DNA from: Endozoicomonas sp. OPT23
GTDB taxonomy: Bacteria > Pseudomonadota > Gammaproteobacteria > Pseudomonadales > Endozoicomonadaceae
DNA: 64,000 nucleotides
Direction of reading: 5' to 3'
Assembly: GCF_009653635.1 (NCBI RefSeq)
Contig: NZ_PPFD01000003.1
Coordinates: 310,001 to 374,000, forward strand
This document shows positions 1 to 7,850 of the stretch, in pieces; positions within the stretch are counted from its first letter, which is position 1, and each line of letters starts with the position of its first letter. The notes below the pieces were generated by a model. The model saw only the letters and a program-made list of their open reading frames with translations, was not told where the DNA came from and made no database searches. Made by a program: the position numbers and the translations under genes.

Positions 1-284
1 TGTGCCAGCTTATGCAAAAGCGTATTTACTGGACTCAGGAAACCGTCAACCAGAAAAGCAGCAGTACAAAAGGAGAAAGGTTTGGTGCAAAAGCAATTAA
101 ACACGCACCAAGGAGGGACCGAGCGAACCAGAATAAACGACACAGAAAGTGTAAAAATAAACTGATCATTTTTTAACCAGCTAATTCGTAAACACGGCTA
201 CTAGGGTTAACTGAAAACTATCCCAAATTTGCTCACAAGGTTATCCACAGGTTTTGTGGATAACCTTGAATCAGGCTTTTAGCC
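1..284. other. Left-edge stretch without an assignable gene
   Basis: All three forward frames are open for 30 to 58 codons from the left edge. One of them may be the end of a gene entering from outside, but the encoded peptides are short, basic and unlike anything I recognise, so no CDS is called. Frame 1 stops at 163-165 and frame 3 at about 174-176. The rest of the stretch is non-coding and ends in the inverted DnaA-box pair described separately. Confidence 0.4.
237..267. promoter_or_regulatory. Two perfect DnaA boxes in an inverted repeat
   Basis: TTATCCACA at 241-249 and its reverse complement TGTGGATAA at 255-263 are both exact matches to the consensus DnaA box. They are embedded in a perfect 13-bp inverted repeat (arms 237-249 and 255-267) with a 5-base loop. 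The hairpin follows the stop of the reverse-strand methyltransferase gene, but no T-tract follows it on that strand. A DnaA-binding site is therefore at least as likely as a terminator. There is no AT-rich unwinding element or dnaA/dnaN/gidA neighbourhood, so this is not called an origin. Confidence 0.5.
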
Positions 285-1193
285 TTATTTCGCCGAGATA
301 AGATGGTACTCAAGCAGCCCCTGATGCTGCATCCAGCGGATAAACCAGACCAGTAAACGAAGACGTATCCACACCCTTGAACGGGTCAATGGGGATAACT
401 CTGAATGGTGTTGATTAAACCAGAAGCAGAACCCTGACAGCACATCCTGGGTGATGTCTACGGTTTCAACTTCAGTAAAACCGGCTTCCTTAATCAGCTC
501 CTGATATTTCTGCTGGGGGTGTAAACCTTCGATAGCAACACCACTGATTCTTGCCATCAGGTTAACCAGTTTCTGTTCTCTGCGATCACGGTAAGGTCTT
601 GCCAATACCATATCAGTGAGCGTCAAACTGCCATCAGGACGAATCACCTTTCGGGCGTTAGCCAGAAACTGAAGCTTATCTTCAAAGTGGTAAACGGAGT
701 CCAGAGCCAGCAGTTTATCGCAGGAGTCTGCATCCAGTTTTGCCAATTCTGCTTCATTACCACGCTCAAGCTTTAACTGTTCGAAGTGACTGCACTGATT
801 CTGTGCAGATGCATAAAGCTGTTCTGTCTCGGCCAATGCCGTTAGAGAACGAACCTGATAGTAATCCATCCATACCAGCAGCTGATCGTAACTGGTAAAG
901 CCAACATCAATCACATCATCCTGACTGGAAAGACAGGCTTTATCAGCTAACAGGCCAGCCAGTTCCGAGCAGGCCTGCCCGTAATCACTGGTATCACGCC
1001 AGTAACCCAGCATTCGCCAACCGGACGATGTGGATACGCCACTGTTTAATAGCCACTGGTCCGCCTGAATGCCTCTTTCCTTACGGGAGGATGGCCACCA
1101 GATTCTCAACAGCAGAGTGATTAACTGGGAAAGAATGCCTGACATGATCAGCCAGGTTAAAAGTACACCCAGCAAGAATGCAAAAATGGTCAT
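285..1193 (-). CDS. Membrane-anchored class I SAM methyltransferase-like protein
   Basis: The 302-residue product starts with one hydrophobic segment (about residues 3-28) ending in a basic stretch, which suggests an N-in membrane anchor. The remainder has the layout of a class I S-adenosylmethionine methyltransferase (Methyltransf_11-like). The position of glycine-rich motif I reads VIDVGFTSYDQ instead of the usual DxGCGxG, an acidic residue follows in the next strand, LALDSVYHF occupies the motif IV position, and RPDGSLTLTDMV resembles the later strand. The degenerate motif I makes SAM binding uncertain. ATG at 1193 is chosen; a TTG two codons upstream is also possible and neither has a strong ribosome binding site. 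The substrate cannot be inferred. Confidence 0.7.
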   Translation of the reverse strand: MTIFAFLLGVLLTWLIMSGILSQLITLLLRIWWPSSRKERGIQADQWLLNSGVSTSSGWRMLGYWRDTSDYGQACSELAGLLADKACLSSQDDVIDVGFTSYDQLLVWMDYYQVRSLTALAETEQLYASAQNQCSHFEQLKLERGNEAELAKLDADSCDKLLALDSVYHFEDKLQFLANARKVIRPDGSLTLTDMVLARPYRDRREQKLVNLMARISGVAIEGLHPQQKYQELIKEAGFTEVETVDITQDVLSGFCFWFNQHHSELSPLTRSRVWIRLRLLVWFIRWMQHQGLLEYHLISAK

Positions 1194-1206
1194 ATTCAAT
1201 AAATTA

Positions 1207-1416
1207 TTATTCCGCGTCCAATCGTTTTACGTACAGATATACGCTATTGATTATCCAGTCAGATGCCTGAGCCATGAGGATGGCAGAACAATCTGCGAAT
1301 GCGAATATCTGGCTGTTTACATATCTATCAACAGGGATAATAGAGAGGTCAGGAAAACAATACCAGCAGGGCTCTGAACAACCATCTTTGAAAGTGATCT
1401 GCAGCAAATTATTCAA
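1207..1416 (-). CDS. Possible small protein of 69 residues
   Basis: This short frame opens with TTG and ends 7 bases before the methyltransferase gene on the same strand, so it could be a leader gene of that transcript. The peptide carries a CSEPCWYC cysteine cluster, but I recognise no family. There is no convincing Shine-Dalgarno sequence upstream of 1416, and a forward-strand frame overlaps it. It may be spurious. Confidence 0.2.
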   Translation of the reverse strand: MNNLLQITFKDGCSEPCWYCFPDLSIIPVDRYVNSQIFAFADCSAILMAQASDWIINSVYLYVKRLDAE

Positions 1417-1504
1417 CTCGTTCTACCGAGAGGCTGTTTGAGAAATCTCTGAACAGAAAGAACCCTACATAAAACAGCAAGGTTCTTTCACCTTAACATT
1501 TAAC

Positions 1505-1578
1505 TGTGTAGCCACACGTAATCAAATATTAGATTGTCATTTCACCGCCTGTGGTGAGGCAATGACATATGAGTTCAT
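1505..1578 (-). repeat. Dispersed hairpin-tail repeat, copy A
   Basis: Read on the reverse strand, this copy has a stem GTCATT/AATGAC (1561-1566 with 1536-1541) enclosing a TCACC/GGTGA inner stem, then a tail with AATATTTGATTACGTGTG and a terminal imperfect GTGTG...ACACA hairpin at 1505-1518. It begins just beyond the stop of cstA and its tail points toward the methyltransferase gene. It belongs to the family whose best copy is at 51180-51252. Confidence 0.7.
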
Positions 1579-1585
1579 ATATCTT

Positions 1586-3019
1586 TTACACCATTTCATT
1601 GTCGCTTTCAGGTTCTGCAGAAGACGCCCAGAGGGCAAAGGCAACGATAGAAGACAAACCAAGAACAATACCAACAGGCCAACCAAGGTCAGACGACAGA
1701 CGAAGACCTTCTGGTGCCATCATGATGTAAGTAGAACAAACCGCTGTCATAAAACCTGCTGGCAAGAGTGCCACCCAATAGTTTCTGTTTTGACGAACCA
1801 TGTAGACAGCCGCAGTCCACAAAACAATGGTGGCCAGTGCCTGATTGGAAAAAGCAAAGTAGCGCCAGATGACCGAAAAATCGACCAGTGTTAACAGGTA
1901 TCCGGCTGCAAACACAGGCACTGCCAGCATCAATCGCCGAGCCATACTGTTTTGACTGATTTCAAACATATCCGCGAAAATAAGACGCAGACTTCTGAAA
2001 GCGGTATCGCCTGATGTGATTGGGCAGGCAATCACACCAAGAATTGCCAGCATGCCACCCACGGTTCCCATCAAACCTGTGGCAATCTCATTCACCACCA
2101 GTGATGGACCACCCTGATCAATAACGGCAGAGAGGCCTTTGATACCTTCCGGGAAGAAAGCCATTGCGGCTGCAGCCCAGATCAGGGTCACTACACCTTC
2201 AGCCACCATCGCTCCATAAAAGACTCTTTTGCCATAACCTTCACAGGGAATGCAGCGCGCCATTAAAGGAGACTGTGTTGCATGAAAGCCACTGATGGCT
2301 CCGCAGGCAATAGTTATGCAAAGCATTGGCCAGGTCGGCAGACCTTTGGGGTGGTCAACAACAGTGCCAATTTCGGGAATCGGTAAGCCTTTAAAAACCA
2401 GCATACTGCCAATACCAAAGGCCATAAACAGCAGCGCCAGAGCAAACAAAGGGTAAATACGGGCAATCAGTTTATCGATGGGAAGAATAGTGGCTATAAA
2501 GTAGTAGGCCAGAATCACTGCCAGCCAGAAGCTCTTGGTTGCCAGAAGACCGGTAAAGCCCAGGTTACTCAGTAAAGAAGCTGGCCCGATCATAAAGACA
2601 GTGCCGACCAGCAATAGCAGAACCACTGACAACAATCGCATAAATTGACAGACTTTAGGCCCAAGGTAGTAACCCACTATTTCAGGAATACTCTGACCTG
2701 AGTGCCTGACAGACATCATGCCCGAGAAGAAATCGTGAACTGCTCCGGCAAATATGCACCCTAGTACTATCCAGACAAACGCCATAGGGCCATACAGTGC
2801 CCCGAGAATCGCACCAAAAATTGGGCCCAGCCCGGCAATGTTTAAAAACTGAATAAGGAAAATCTTGTACCAGGGCAGAGGAACGAAATCGATACCATCA
2901 GTCAGTTCATGGGCAGGCGTTTGGCGTTGCTGATCGATCCCGAAACAACGTTCAACGATCGTACCGTAAACCAGATACCCCACAATGAGCATGGCAAGTG
3001 CCAGTAAAAAGCTATTCAT
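1586..3019 (-). CDS. cstA: CstA-family carbon starvation carrier, short form
   Basis: The 477-residue polytopic protein matches the CstA family, whose characterised members import pyruvate and have been linked to peptide use during carbon limitation. The N-terminal helix is followed by a short basic loop and then by the conserved stretch WYKIFLIQFLNIAGLGPIFGAILGALYGP. Many glycine-rich helices follow. E. coli CstA is about 700 residues; this is the shorter class, ending after about twelve predicted helices and lacking the long C-terminal extension. ATG at 3019 has AGG about ten bases upstream. It is divergent from the AGCS symporter gene at 3474, so both may be controlled from the same 454-bp gap. 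Family assignment is secure; the substrate is inferred. Confidence 0.9.
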   Translation of the reverse strand: MNSFLLALAMLIVGYLVYGTIVERCFGIDQQRQTPAHELTDGIDFVPLPWYKIFLIQFLNIAGLGPIFGAILGALYGPMAFVWIVLGCIFAGAVHDFFSGMMSVRHSGQSIPEIVGYYLGPKVCQFMRLLSVVLLLLVGTVFMIGPASLLSNLGFTGLLATKSFWLAVILAYYFIATILPIDKLIARIYPLFALALLFMAFGIGSMLVFKGLPIPEIGTVVDHPKGLPTWPMLCITIACGAISGFHATQSPLMARCIPCEGYGKRVFYGAMVAEGVVTLIWAAAAMAFFPEGIKGLSAVIDQGGPSLVVNEIATGLMGTVGGMLAILGVIACPITSGDTAFRSLRLIFADMFEISQNSMARRLMLAVPVFAAGYLLTLVDFSVIWRYFAFSNQALATIVLWTAAVYMVRQNRNYWVALLPAGFMTAVCSTYIMMAPEGLRLSSDLGWPVGIVLGLSSIVAFALWASSAEPESDNEMV

Positions 3020-3473
3020 AACTACAACCTGTTGTCATAGAGCATGGGGTTAGATGATGACCTGTAAACCCGCTCTTCAGAGAAATCCTGCCTTTCCTTT
3101 CCTGACAGCTGTTCATCAGCTGCTGTTCTGCCACGTTCCTGTAACCAGATTTTTGTCTCGATTCATTTCTGCACTTCAGTCATCACTTCTCGTCGCTGAG
3201 AATCACTCACTGGCGGCAGGATCGAATCTAATATTTATGCTTCTTCCTTGCTATTTATTCAGATTTAAGACTTCAGCATAGTCACAAAGTTCAAAGGTAT
3301 TTATAAGAAAAAATTATTACCTAACTTGTATCGCTCTTTTTCAGCCCATTCGTTCAAATTTAATCATTACTATTTCGACTCAGCTCATTCAGGTAAGTTA
3401 GAAAAGTTAATAAGAAAGCTATCTTTAAGAGCGGCTCTGCTAAGCTTTCACTATCTCCATTCTGGAACTCCCT
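3020..3473. other. Intergenic region between divergent cstA and AGCS symporter genes
   Basis: This 454-bp gap must hold the promoters of both flanking genes. The half next to the symporter is AT-rich. A 75-codon forward frame starting at 3054 has no ribosome binding site or recognisable product and is not called. I looked for a glycine riboswitch because these symporters are known targets, and for a CRP site because E. coli cstA is CRP-controlled, and recognised neither. Confidence 0.6.
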
Positions 3474-4967
3474 ATGAGCAATCTGATTGACTTGATGAGC
3501 CAAATTTTGTGGGAGTACATTCTGATTTATCTTTTGCTGGGCGCTGGCATTTACTTCTCATTAAGAAGTCGCCTGGTTCAGTTTCGTTACTTTTTTCACG
3601 CCTGGAAAATCATGTTTACCCGTCGTGCAAAAAACGACAACAGTATTTCATCCTTTCAGGCTCTCTGCACAAGTCTCGCTGCCCATGTCGGAACAGGTAA
3701 CCTGGCCGGTGTCGCCATTGCTATTTATATAGGCGGCCCCGGTGCTGTTTTCTGGATGTGGGTGGTTGCTGTGCTGGGTATGGCATCAAGCTTTATCGAA
3801 AACACGCTGGCACAACTCTATAAAACCAATAACAACGATGGGTCATTCAGGGGCGGGCCGGCTTATTACATTGAGAAAGCGCTGGGCTTTCGCTGGCTGG
3901 GCCTGATTTTCTCCAGTCTTCTATTAATTGCCTTCGGCTTTGCTTTTAACTCGGTTCATGCAAACTCGGTTGCAGCCTCTCTTTCGGGCAGCCTTCAAGT
4001 TAGCCAGCAGGAACTGGGTATTGTACTGGCCATCATTACATCATTGATTGTCTTCAGAGGCATTCACACCATCACCCACTTTGCTGAAAAAGTAGTGCCC
4101 GTTATGGCACTGGCCTATCTGGCAATTGCTTTGATCGTCGTTGCTGCACGTTTTGAGGAACTGCCAGCGGTCATCGCTCTGATTTTCAATCATGCTTTCG
4201 GACTTGAGCAGGCCGTCGGCGGTGGTCTTGGTTACACCATTGCCCAGGCAATGATTCAGGGTATCAAGCGAGGCCTGTTTTCCAACGAAGCAGGGATGGG
4301 CAGTGGTCCTAATGCCGCTGCAACGGCTACTCCCTGGCCTCCTCACCCTGCGGCTCAGGGCATCGTTTCCATGATCAGTGTCTTTATCGACACGATCGTT
4401 ATCTGTACTGCAACCGCAGCCATTATCCTGCTGTCAGGACAGCTTGAAAGCGGTGCTGATCTTAATGGTATTCAGCTCACTCAGGCAGCACTGGCGGGTG
4501 TAACCGGTGTATGGGGAGAGTGGTTTATCATGGCGGCTGTTTTCTTCTTTGGACTGACCTCCATTGTCGCCAACTATTACTATGGCGAATCCAACCTGTT
4601 GTTTATGAAGCAGAGCAAATCACTGTTACTTGCCTACCGTTGCGCAGTGGTTCTTATGGTGTATCTGGGAGCCACCAGCAGTATGGAAAGTGTCTGGCTG
4701 GTCGCTGATTTTGCCATGGGTGCCATGGCTCTGATCAACCTTGTAGTGATCGTGCTATTGTCCGGACCCGTCTTCGACGTTTTGAAAGATTACGACCAGC
4801 AACGAGCCAACGGACAGACGCCTACTTTCTGTCGTAAGAACTTCCCTTTTCTGAACAAAACCATGGACTCTGATGTCTGGATTCAAACCTCTGAAGCAGA
4901 CGACAATAATAAAGATGATGATAACTGCTCGCCGGTTCAGGATCTTCCTGAATTAAGACAGTCATAG
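3474..4967 (+). CDS. Sodium:alanine/glycine symporter, AGCS family, copy 1
   Basis: The 497-residue integral membrane protein belongs to the AGCS (alanine or glycine:cation symporter) family, which couples uptake of alanine or glycine to Na+. Family signatures include FQALCTSLAAHVGTGNLAGVAIAI near residue 62, GGPGAVFWMWVVAVLGMASSFIENTLAQLYK, FRGGPAYYIEKALG, and GIKRGLFSNEAGMGSGPNAAA around residue 265. The C-terminal tail after about residue 445 is hydrophilic and acidic. ATG at 3474 has GGA nine bases upstream. A second, closely similar gene follows in tandem 302 bp downstream. Substrate choice between alanine, glycine and related amino acids cannot be read from the sequence. Confidence 0.92.
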   Translation: MSNLIDLMSQILWEYILIYLLLGAGIYFSLRSRLVQFRYFFHAWKIMFTRRAKNDNSISSFQALCTSLAAHVGTGNLAGVAIAIYIGGPGAVFWMWVVAVLGMASSFIENTLAQLYKTNNNDGSFRGGPAYYIEKALGFRWLGLIFSSLLLIAFGFAFNSVHANSVAASLSGSLQVSQQELGIVLAIITSLIVFRGIHTITHFAEKVVPVMALAYLAIALIVVAARFEELPAVIALIFNHAFGLEQAVGGGLGYTIAQAMIQGIKRGLFSNEAGMGSGPNAAATATPWPPHPAAQGIVSMISVFIDTIVICTATAAIILLSGQLESGADLNGIQLTQAALAGVTGVWGEWFIMAAVFFFGLTSIVANYYYGESNLLFMKQSKSLLLAYRCAVVLMVYLGATSSMESVWLVADFAMGAMALINLVVIVLLSGPVFDVLKDYDQQRANGQTPTFCRKNFPFLNKTMDSDVWIQTSEADDNNKDDDNCSPVQDLPELRQS

Positions 4968-5269
4968 GTACTTTTCATAGCTGTCACATAAGACCGTATG
5001 TTTGTTTTCTATTTGTAAACGCTCCAATAGCAGGCACTAGATAGTTTTACCCATGATATCCGTAAATATCGCAACCCGGGCAACTCAAAAAATGATCAAT
5101 AAGAACACCTTCCACCCTTTCCCCACCTAGCATTACTTCCTGTTTCTCTGCATAAAACCCCAATTTCAGCAAATAAGTATCTACACCTGCGCAACCTCGT
5201 TTATTCACCAATATGATGAAATCGCATTTCCCCCGAAACTTGCCCCATATTAATAATTCAGGAATCTTC
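4968..5269. other. Gap between tandem AGCS genes, with an unproven reverse-strand ORF
   Basis: No repeat, riboswitch or terminator is obvious in this gap. A reverse-strand frame runs through it from an ATG at 5271 to a stop at 5047-5049 (74 codons). Its peptide is fairly protein-like and ends CPGCDIYGYHG, but it has no good ribosome binding site and its start codon overlaps that of the downstream symporter on the other strand. I do not call it as a gene. Confidence 0.4.
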
Positions 5270-6742
5270 ATGATCGAATTCATCTCTGCAGCCAATGGTC
5301 TTCTCTGGGGAAGCGTCCTGATTTATCTCCTGCTCGGAGTGGGCATTTTCTTCACCGTACGCACTCGTTTTGTTCAGTTCCGCCGCTTTGGCATGGCCGT
5401 AAAAACCATGATGGGCAGCCGCAGTCGAACCTGCAAAACACATATCTCTCCTTTCCAGGCATTTTGCACCAGCCTTGCCGCACGCATCGGCACCGGTAAC
5501 ATGGCCGGTGTTGCCGTTGCTATCTATCTCGGTGGCCCGGGCGCAGTATTCTGGATGTGGATGATTGCAGTACTGGGTATGGCGACCAGCCTTGCAGAAA
5601 ACGTTCTCGCGCAGATTTATAAAACCAATAACGGCGATGGCACCTTCCGTGGTGGTCCGGCTTACTACATTGAAAAAGCTTTGGGTCAACGCTGGCTCGG
5701 TATCACTTTCTCTGTTTCCCTGATCATTGCTTTTGGTCTGGCGTTCAACAGTGTTCAGTCCAACTCCATTGCAGCCGCTTTCAGCGCCTATGACATAGCG
5801 CCTGAATACATCGGTGCCGCTCTGGCCTTGATCAGTGGCGTGATTATCTTTGGCGGTATTCGCTCTATTTCCCGTGTTGCAGAAATGATCGTGCCTGTTA
5901 TGGCACTGGGTTATTTGGCTGTAGCGATTGTTGTGGTTCTGATGAACGCTTCCGAACTGCCTGCCGTATTCAGCCTGATTTTCAAGAGTGCTTTTGGTCT
6001 TGAAACAGCTGCGGGCGGTGGTGTGGGTTACATGGTGTCTCAAGCCATGATGAACGGCATCAAACGTGGCCTTTTCTCCAACGAAGCTGGCATGGGCAGC
6101 GCACCCAATGCTGCCGCTGCGGCTCATTCTACACACCCGGTTAATCAGGGTCTGCTGGGGATGCTCGGCGTATTTCTGGACACTATCGTTGTGTGTACTG
6201 CCACTGCAGCCATTATTCTGGTTTCCGGCATGCTGGAACCAGGCAGCGGTCTGACCGGTATTGCTCTGACTCAGCAGGCGCTGTCCAGTCAGGTAGGCGA
6301 ATGGGGTTCGCAACTGGTGGCCTTTGCCATTCTGCTGTTTGCTTTTACTTCCATCATCGCTAACTACTACTACGGCGAATCCAACCTGCGCTTTATCAAG
6401 GACAGCAAGCTGCTGATCATGGTTTATCGTGTCGTTGTTATCGCAATGGTGTTCATCGGTGCTTCCAGTGAACTGCAGTCAGTGTGGAACTTTGCTGACC
6501 TGTCCATGGGCGTCATGGCTCTGATCAACCTGGTGGCTATCATGCTGCTGTCCGGTATCGTGATTCAGGTACTGAAAGACTACGATGAACAGGTATCTGC
6601 AGGCATGGAACCGGTATTCAACCGTAAGAAATTCCCATTCCTGGATAAAACCATGGATAAGGATGTGTGGCTGGAAAATGCTTGTGAGAAGGCAGCCAAG
6701 TCTTCTGCTAAAAAAGCGGAAGCTACTCTCGCTACTGACTAA
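5270..6742 (+). CDS. Sodium:alanine/glycine symporter, AGCS family, copy 2
   Basis: This 490-residue AGCS symporter is a paralogue of the preceding gene. The two align without major gaps through the whole membrane domain (for example TKTNN.DG.FRGGPAYYIEKALG.RWLG, GIKRGLFSNEAGMGS.PNAAA and FTSI.ANYYYGESNL), which points to a tandem duplication. The C-terminal tail ends in an Ala/Lys-rich stretch instead of the acidic tail of copy 1. The start is ATG 5270, because AGGA lies six bases upstream and the protein then begins like copy 1; an earlier in-frame ATG at 5213 lacks support. Differences between the pair may reflect different substrates or expression conditions. Confidence 0.92.
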   Translation: MIEFISAANGLLWGSVLIYLLLGVGIFFTVRTRFVQFRRFGMAVKTMMGSRSRTCKTHISPFQAFCTSLAARIGTGNMAGVAVAIYLGGPGAVFWMWMIAVLGMATSLAENVLAQIYKTNNGDGTFRGGPAYYIEKALGQRWLGITFSVSLIIAFGLAFNSVQSNSIAAAFSAYDIAPEYIGAALALISGVIIFGGIRSISRVAEMIVPVMALGYLAVAIVVVLMNASELPAVFSLIFKSAFGLETAAGGGVGYMVSQAMMNGIKRGLFSNEAGMGSAPNAAAAAHSTHPVNQGLLGMLGVFLDTIVVCTATAAIILVSGMLEPGSGLTGIALTQQALSSQVGEWGSQLVAFAILLFAFTSIIANYYYGESNLRFIKDSKLLIMVYRVVVIAMVFIGASSELQSVWNFADLSMGVMALINLVAIMLLSGIVIQVLKDYDEQVSAGMEPVFNRKKFPFLDKTMDKDVWLENACEKAAKSSAKKAEATLATD

Positions 6743-6760
6743 GTGGCTAGCTGTTAACTG

Positions 6761-6788
6761 AATAGAATCAGCTGAAACTGACTCTATT
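6761..6788. terminator. Hairpin between convergent genes
   Basis: The arms AATAGA-A-TCAG (6761-6771) and CTGA-C-TCTATT (6778-6788) pair with one mismatch around a six-base loop. It lies just after the second symporter and overlaps the last codons of the convergent gene at 6784. No T-run follows on either strand, so termination is only a suggestion. Confidence 0.35.
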
Positions 6789-7401
6789 GATTGGGGGCGT
6801 CACTCGAAGGAGTGGTTGCCCCCTTTTTCATTTCTACCGTTGTATCCAGCGTAACCGTCACTTCTTTCAAATCAAAGTGATCAATGGTCAACAGGTCATA
6901 ATCCTTGGGCACTCTGCCATTCAGCCGGACATTGGCTATCGATAACTCGCCTGCTGAGCTGGGAATAGCCAGAGTGACACTGTTATCCAGTTCTATATCA
7001 GCCCTTGAGTGATCCAGATCGTAACTGAGCGACAGCAGGCTATAACCTTCCGGTAACACCTGAATAAGCTGACTCATCAATCTGGCCACTGACTGAGCAT
7101 CTCTCACCTTAAGCACCTTACTGCCCGAACTGATGCTGTCAAGAATGGTACCCAGTACTGTGCAGATAATGGACGCTGCGAACCTTGCACGCTTTTGAAC
7201 ATTCATGGCTCTGCGTAGCTGCCATGCTGAAAGCTGCTTTTGAGCCAGCAAGACTTCACCCAGTTTGGCATCGCTGGCAGAAGCAGCGCCTTGCTCTTCC
7301 AGCGCTTCGTCCAGCTGTTCCTGGGAGATATAGCCCTGCTGTACCAGTATCCTGCCCAACCTTGATTTGTGGTATGCTGTGGAGCGATTTAAAGTATCCA
7401 T
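6784..7401 (-). CDS. Small protein with two MshEN-type (possible c-di-GMP-binding) motifs
   Basis: The 205-residue protein begins with two copies of the pattern xLGxxLxxxxxxxxxxLxxAxxxQ: residues 14-37 (RLGRILVQQGYISQEQLDEALEEQ region) and 46-69 (KLGEVLLAQKQLSAWQLRRAMNVQ region). This is the tandem motif of MshEN/GspE N-terminal domains, several of which bind cyclic di-GMP. No ATPase domain follows. The remaining 130 residues contain one possible hydrophobic helix (about 74-90) and a beta-rich part of unknown function ending in a disordered Thr/Ser/Pro tail. The spacer between motifs is 8 residues, against 5 in the characterised MshEN. The gene stands alone, convergent with the symporter and divergent from xseB. 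The fold assignment is fairly sure; ligand binding is inferred. Confidence 0.65.
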   Translation of the reverse strand: MDTLNRSTAYHKSRLGRILVQQGYISQEQLDEALEEQGAASASDAKLGEVLLAQKQLSAWQLRRAMNVQKRARFAASIICTVLGTILDSISSGSKVLKVRDAQSVARLMSQLIQVLPEGYSLLSLSYDLDHSRADIELDNSVTLAIPSSAGELSIANVRLNGRVPKDYDLLTIDHFDLKEVTVTLDTTVEMKKGATTPSSDAPNQ

Positions 7402-7499
7402 ATCTTGCAGACTCTCATCACCTGATCACTCCTGATTTATCGGCCATCGGCTGCAGAGAATAATAATCGGGGGTTTGAAGTTGAGAGCTGGACGTACAG

Positions 7500-7570
7500 A
7501 TTCATAAGACTTTTGCCCGCAACAGGCGGGAAAGCTTGATTTATTATTCGATTACGTGTGTCTGCACACA
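7500..7570 (+). repeat. Dispersed hairpin-tail repeat, copy B
   Basis: The copy starts ATTCATAAG, has a stem CTTTTGCCCGC / GCGGGAAAG around a short loop, then the tail TTATTATTCGATTAC, and ends in the small hairpin GTGTG-TCTG-CACAC (7556-7569). It lies in the divergent gap before xseB, ending 35 bases before the xseB start. Confidence 0.85.
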
Positions 7571-7604
7571 TGTCTCGAACTACAGAACACGGGTTAAGAA
7601 AAGC

Positions 7605-7847
7605 ATGCCAACCAAGAAGCAGGGCTTTGCCTTTGAACAGTCACTTTCAGAGCTGGACGAGCTGGTCAAGAAAATGGAATCCGGCGATCTGTCTCTGGAA
7701 GAGTCCCTGAAAGCCTTCGAGCAGGGCGTAAAACTGACCCGTGAATGCCAGAAAGCGCTGACCGATGCCGAGCAGAAAGTACAACTGCTGATGGAAAACA
7801 ACGGTCAGCTGGAGAGCCAGCCTTTTGACCAGGCGGAAGATGTATAA
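7605..7847 (+). CDS. xseB: Exodeoxyribonuclease VII small subunit
   Basis: XseB is the small subunit of exonuclease VII, which degrades single-stranded DNA together with several XseB copies per XseA. The 80-residue product has the typical pattern [53 protein letters not shown], predicted to form a helical hairpin. The start at ATG 7605 gives the family's usual length (about 80); upstream in-frame codons belong to the intergenic repeat. It is the first gene of the conserved xseB-ispA-dxs order, separated from ispA by three bases. The large-subunit gene xseA is not in the window. Confidence 0.95.
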   Translation: MPTKKQGFAFEQSLSELDELVKKMESGDLSLEESLKAFEQGVKLTRECQKALTDAEQKVQLLMENNGQLESQPFDQAEDV

Positions 7848-7850
7848 GCC

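Noticed and set aside
1-180. End of a gene entering from the left edge
   Set aside because: All three forward frames are open here and none gives a recognisable C-terminus, so no frame can be chosen.
237-267. Chromosomal replication origin
   Set aside because: Only two DnaA boxes are seen, without an AT-rich unwinding region or origin-linked genes.
5258-6313. Long reverse-strand open frame (351 codons) across the second AGCS gene
   Set aside because: It is antisense to a clearly conserved membrane protein, its peptide is rich in His, Asn, Gln and Cys without any domain, and it has no ribosome binding site.
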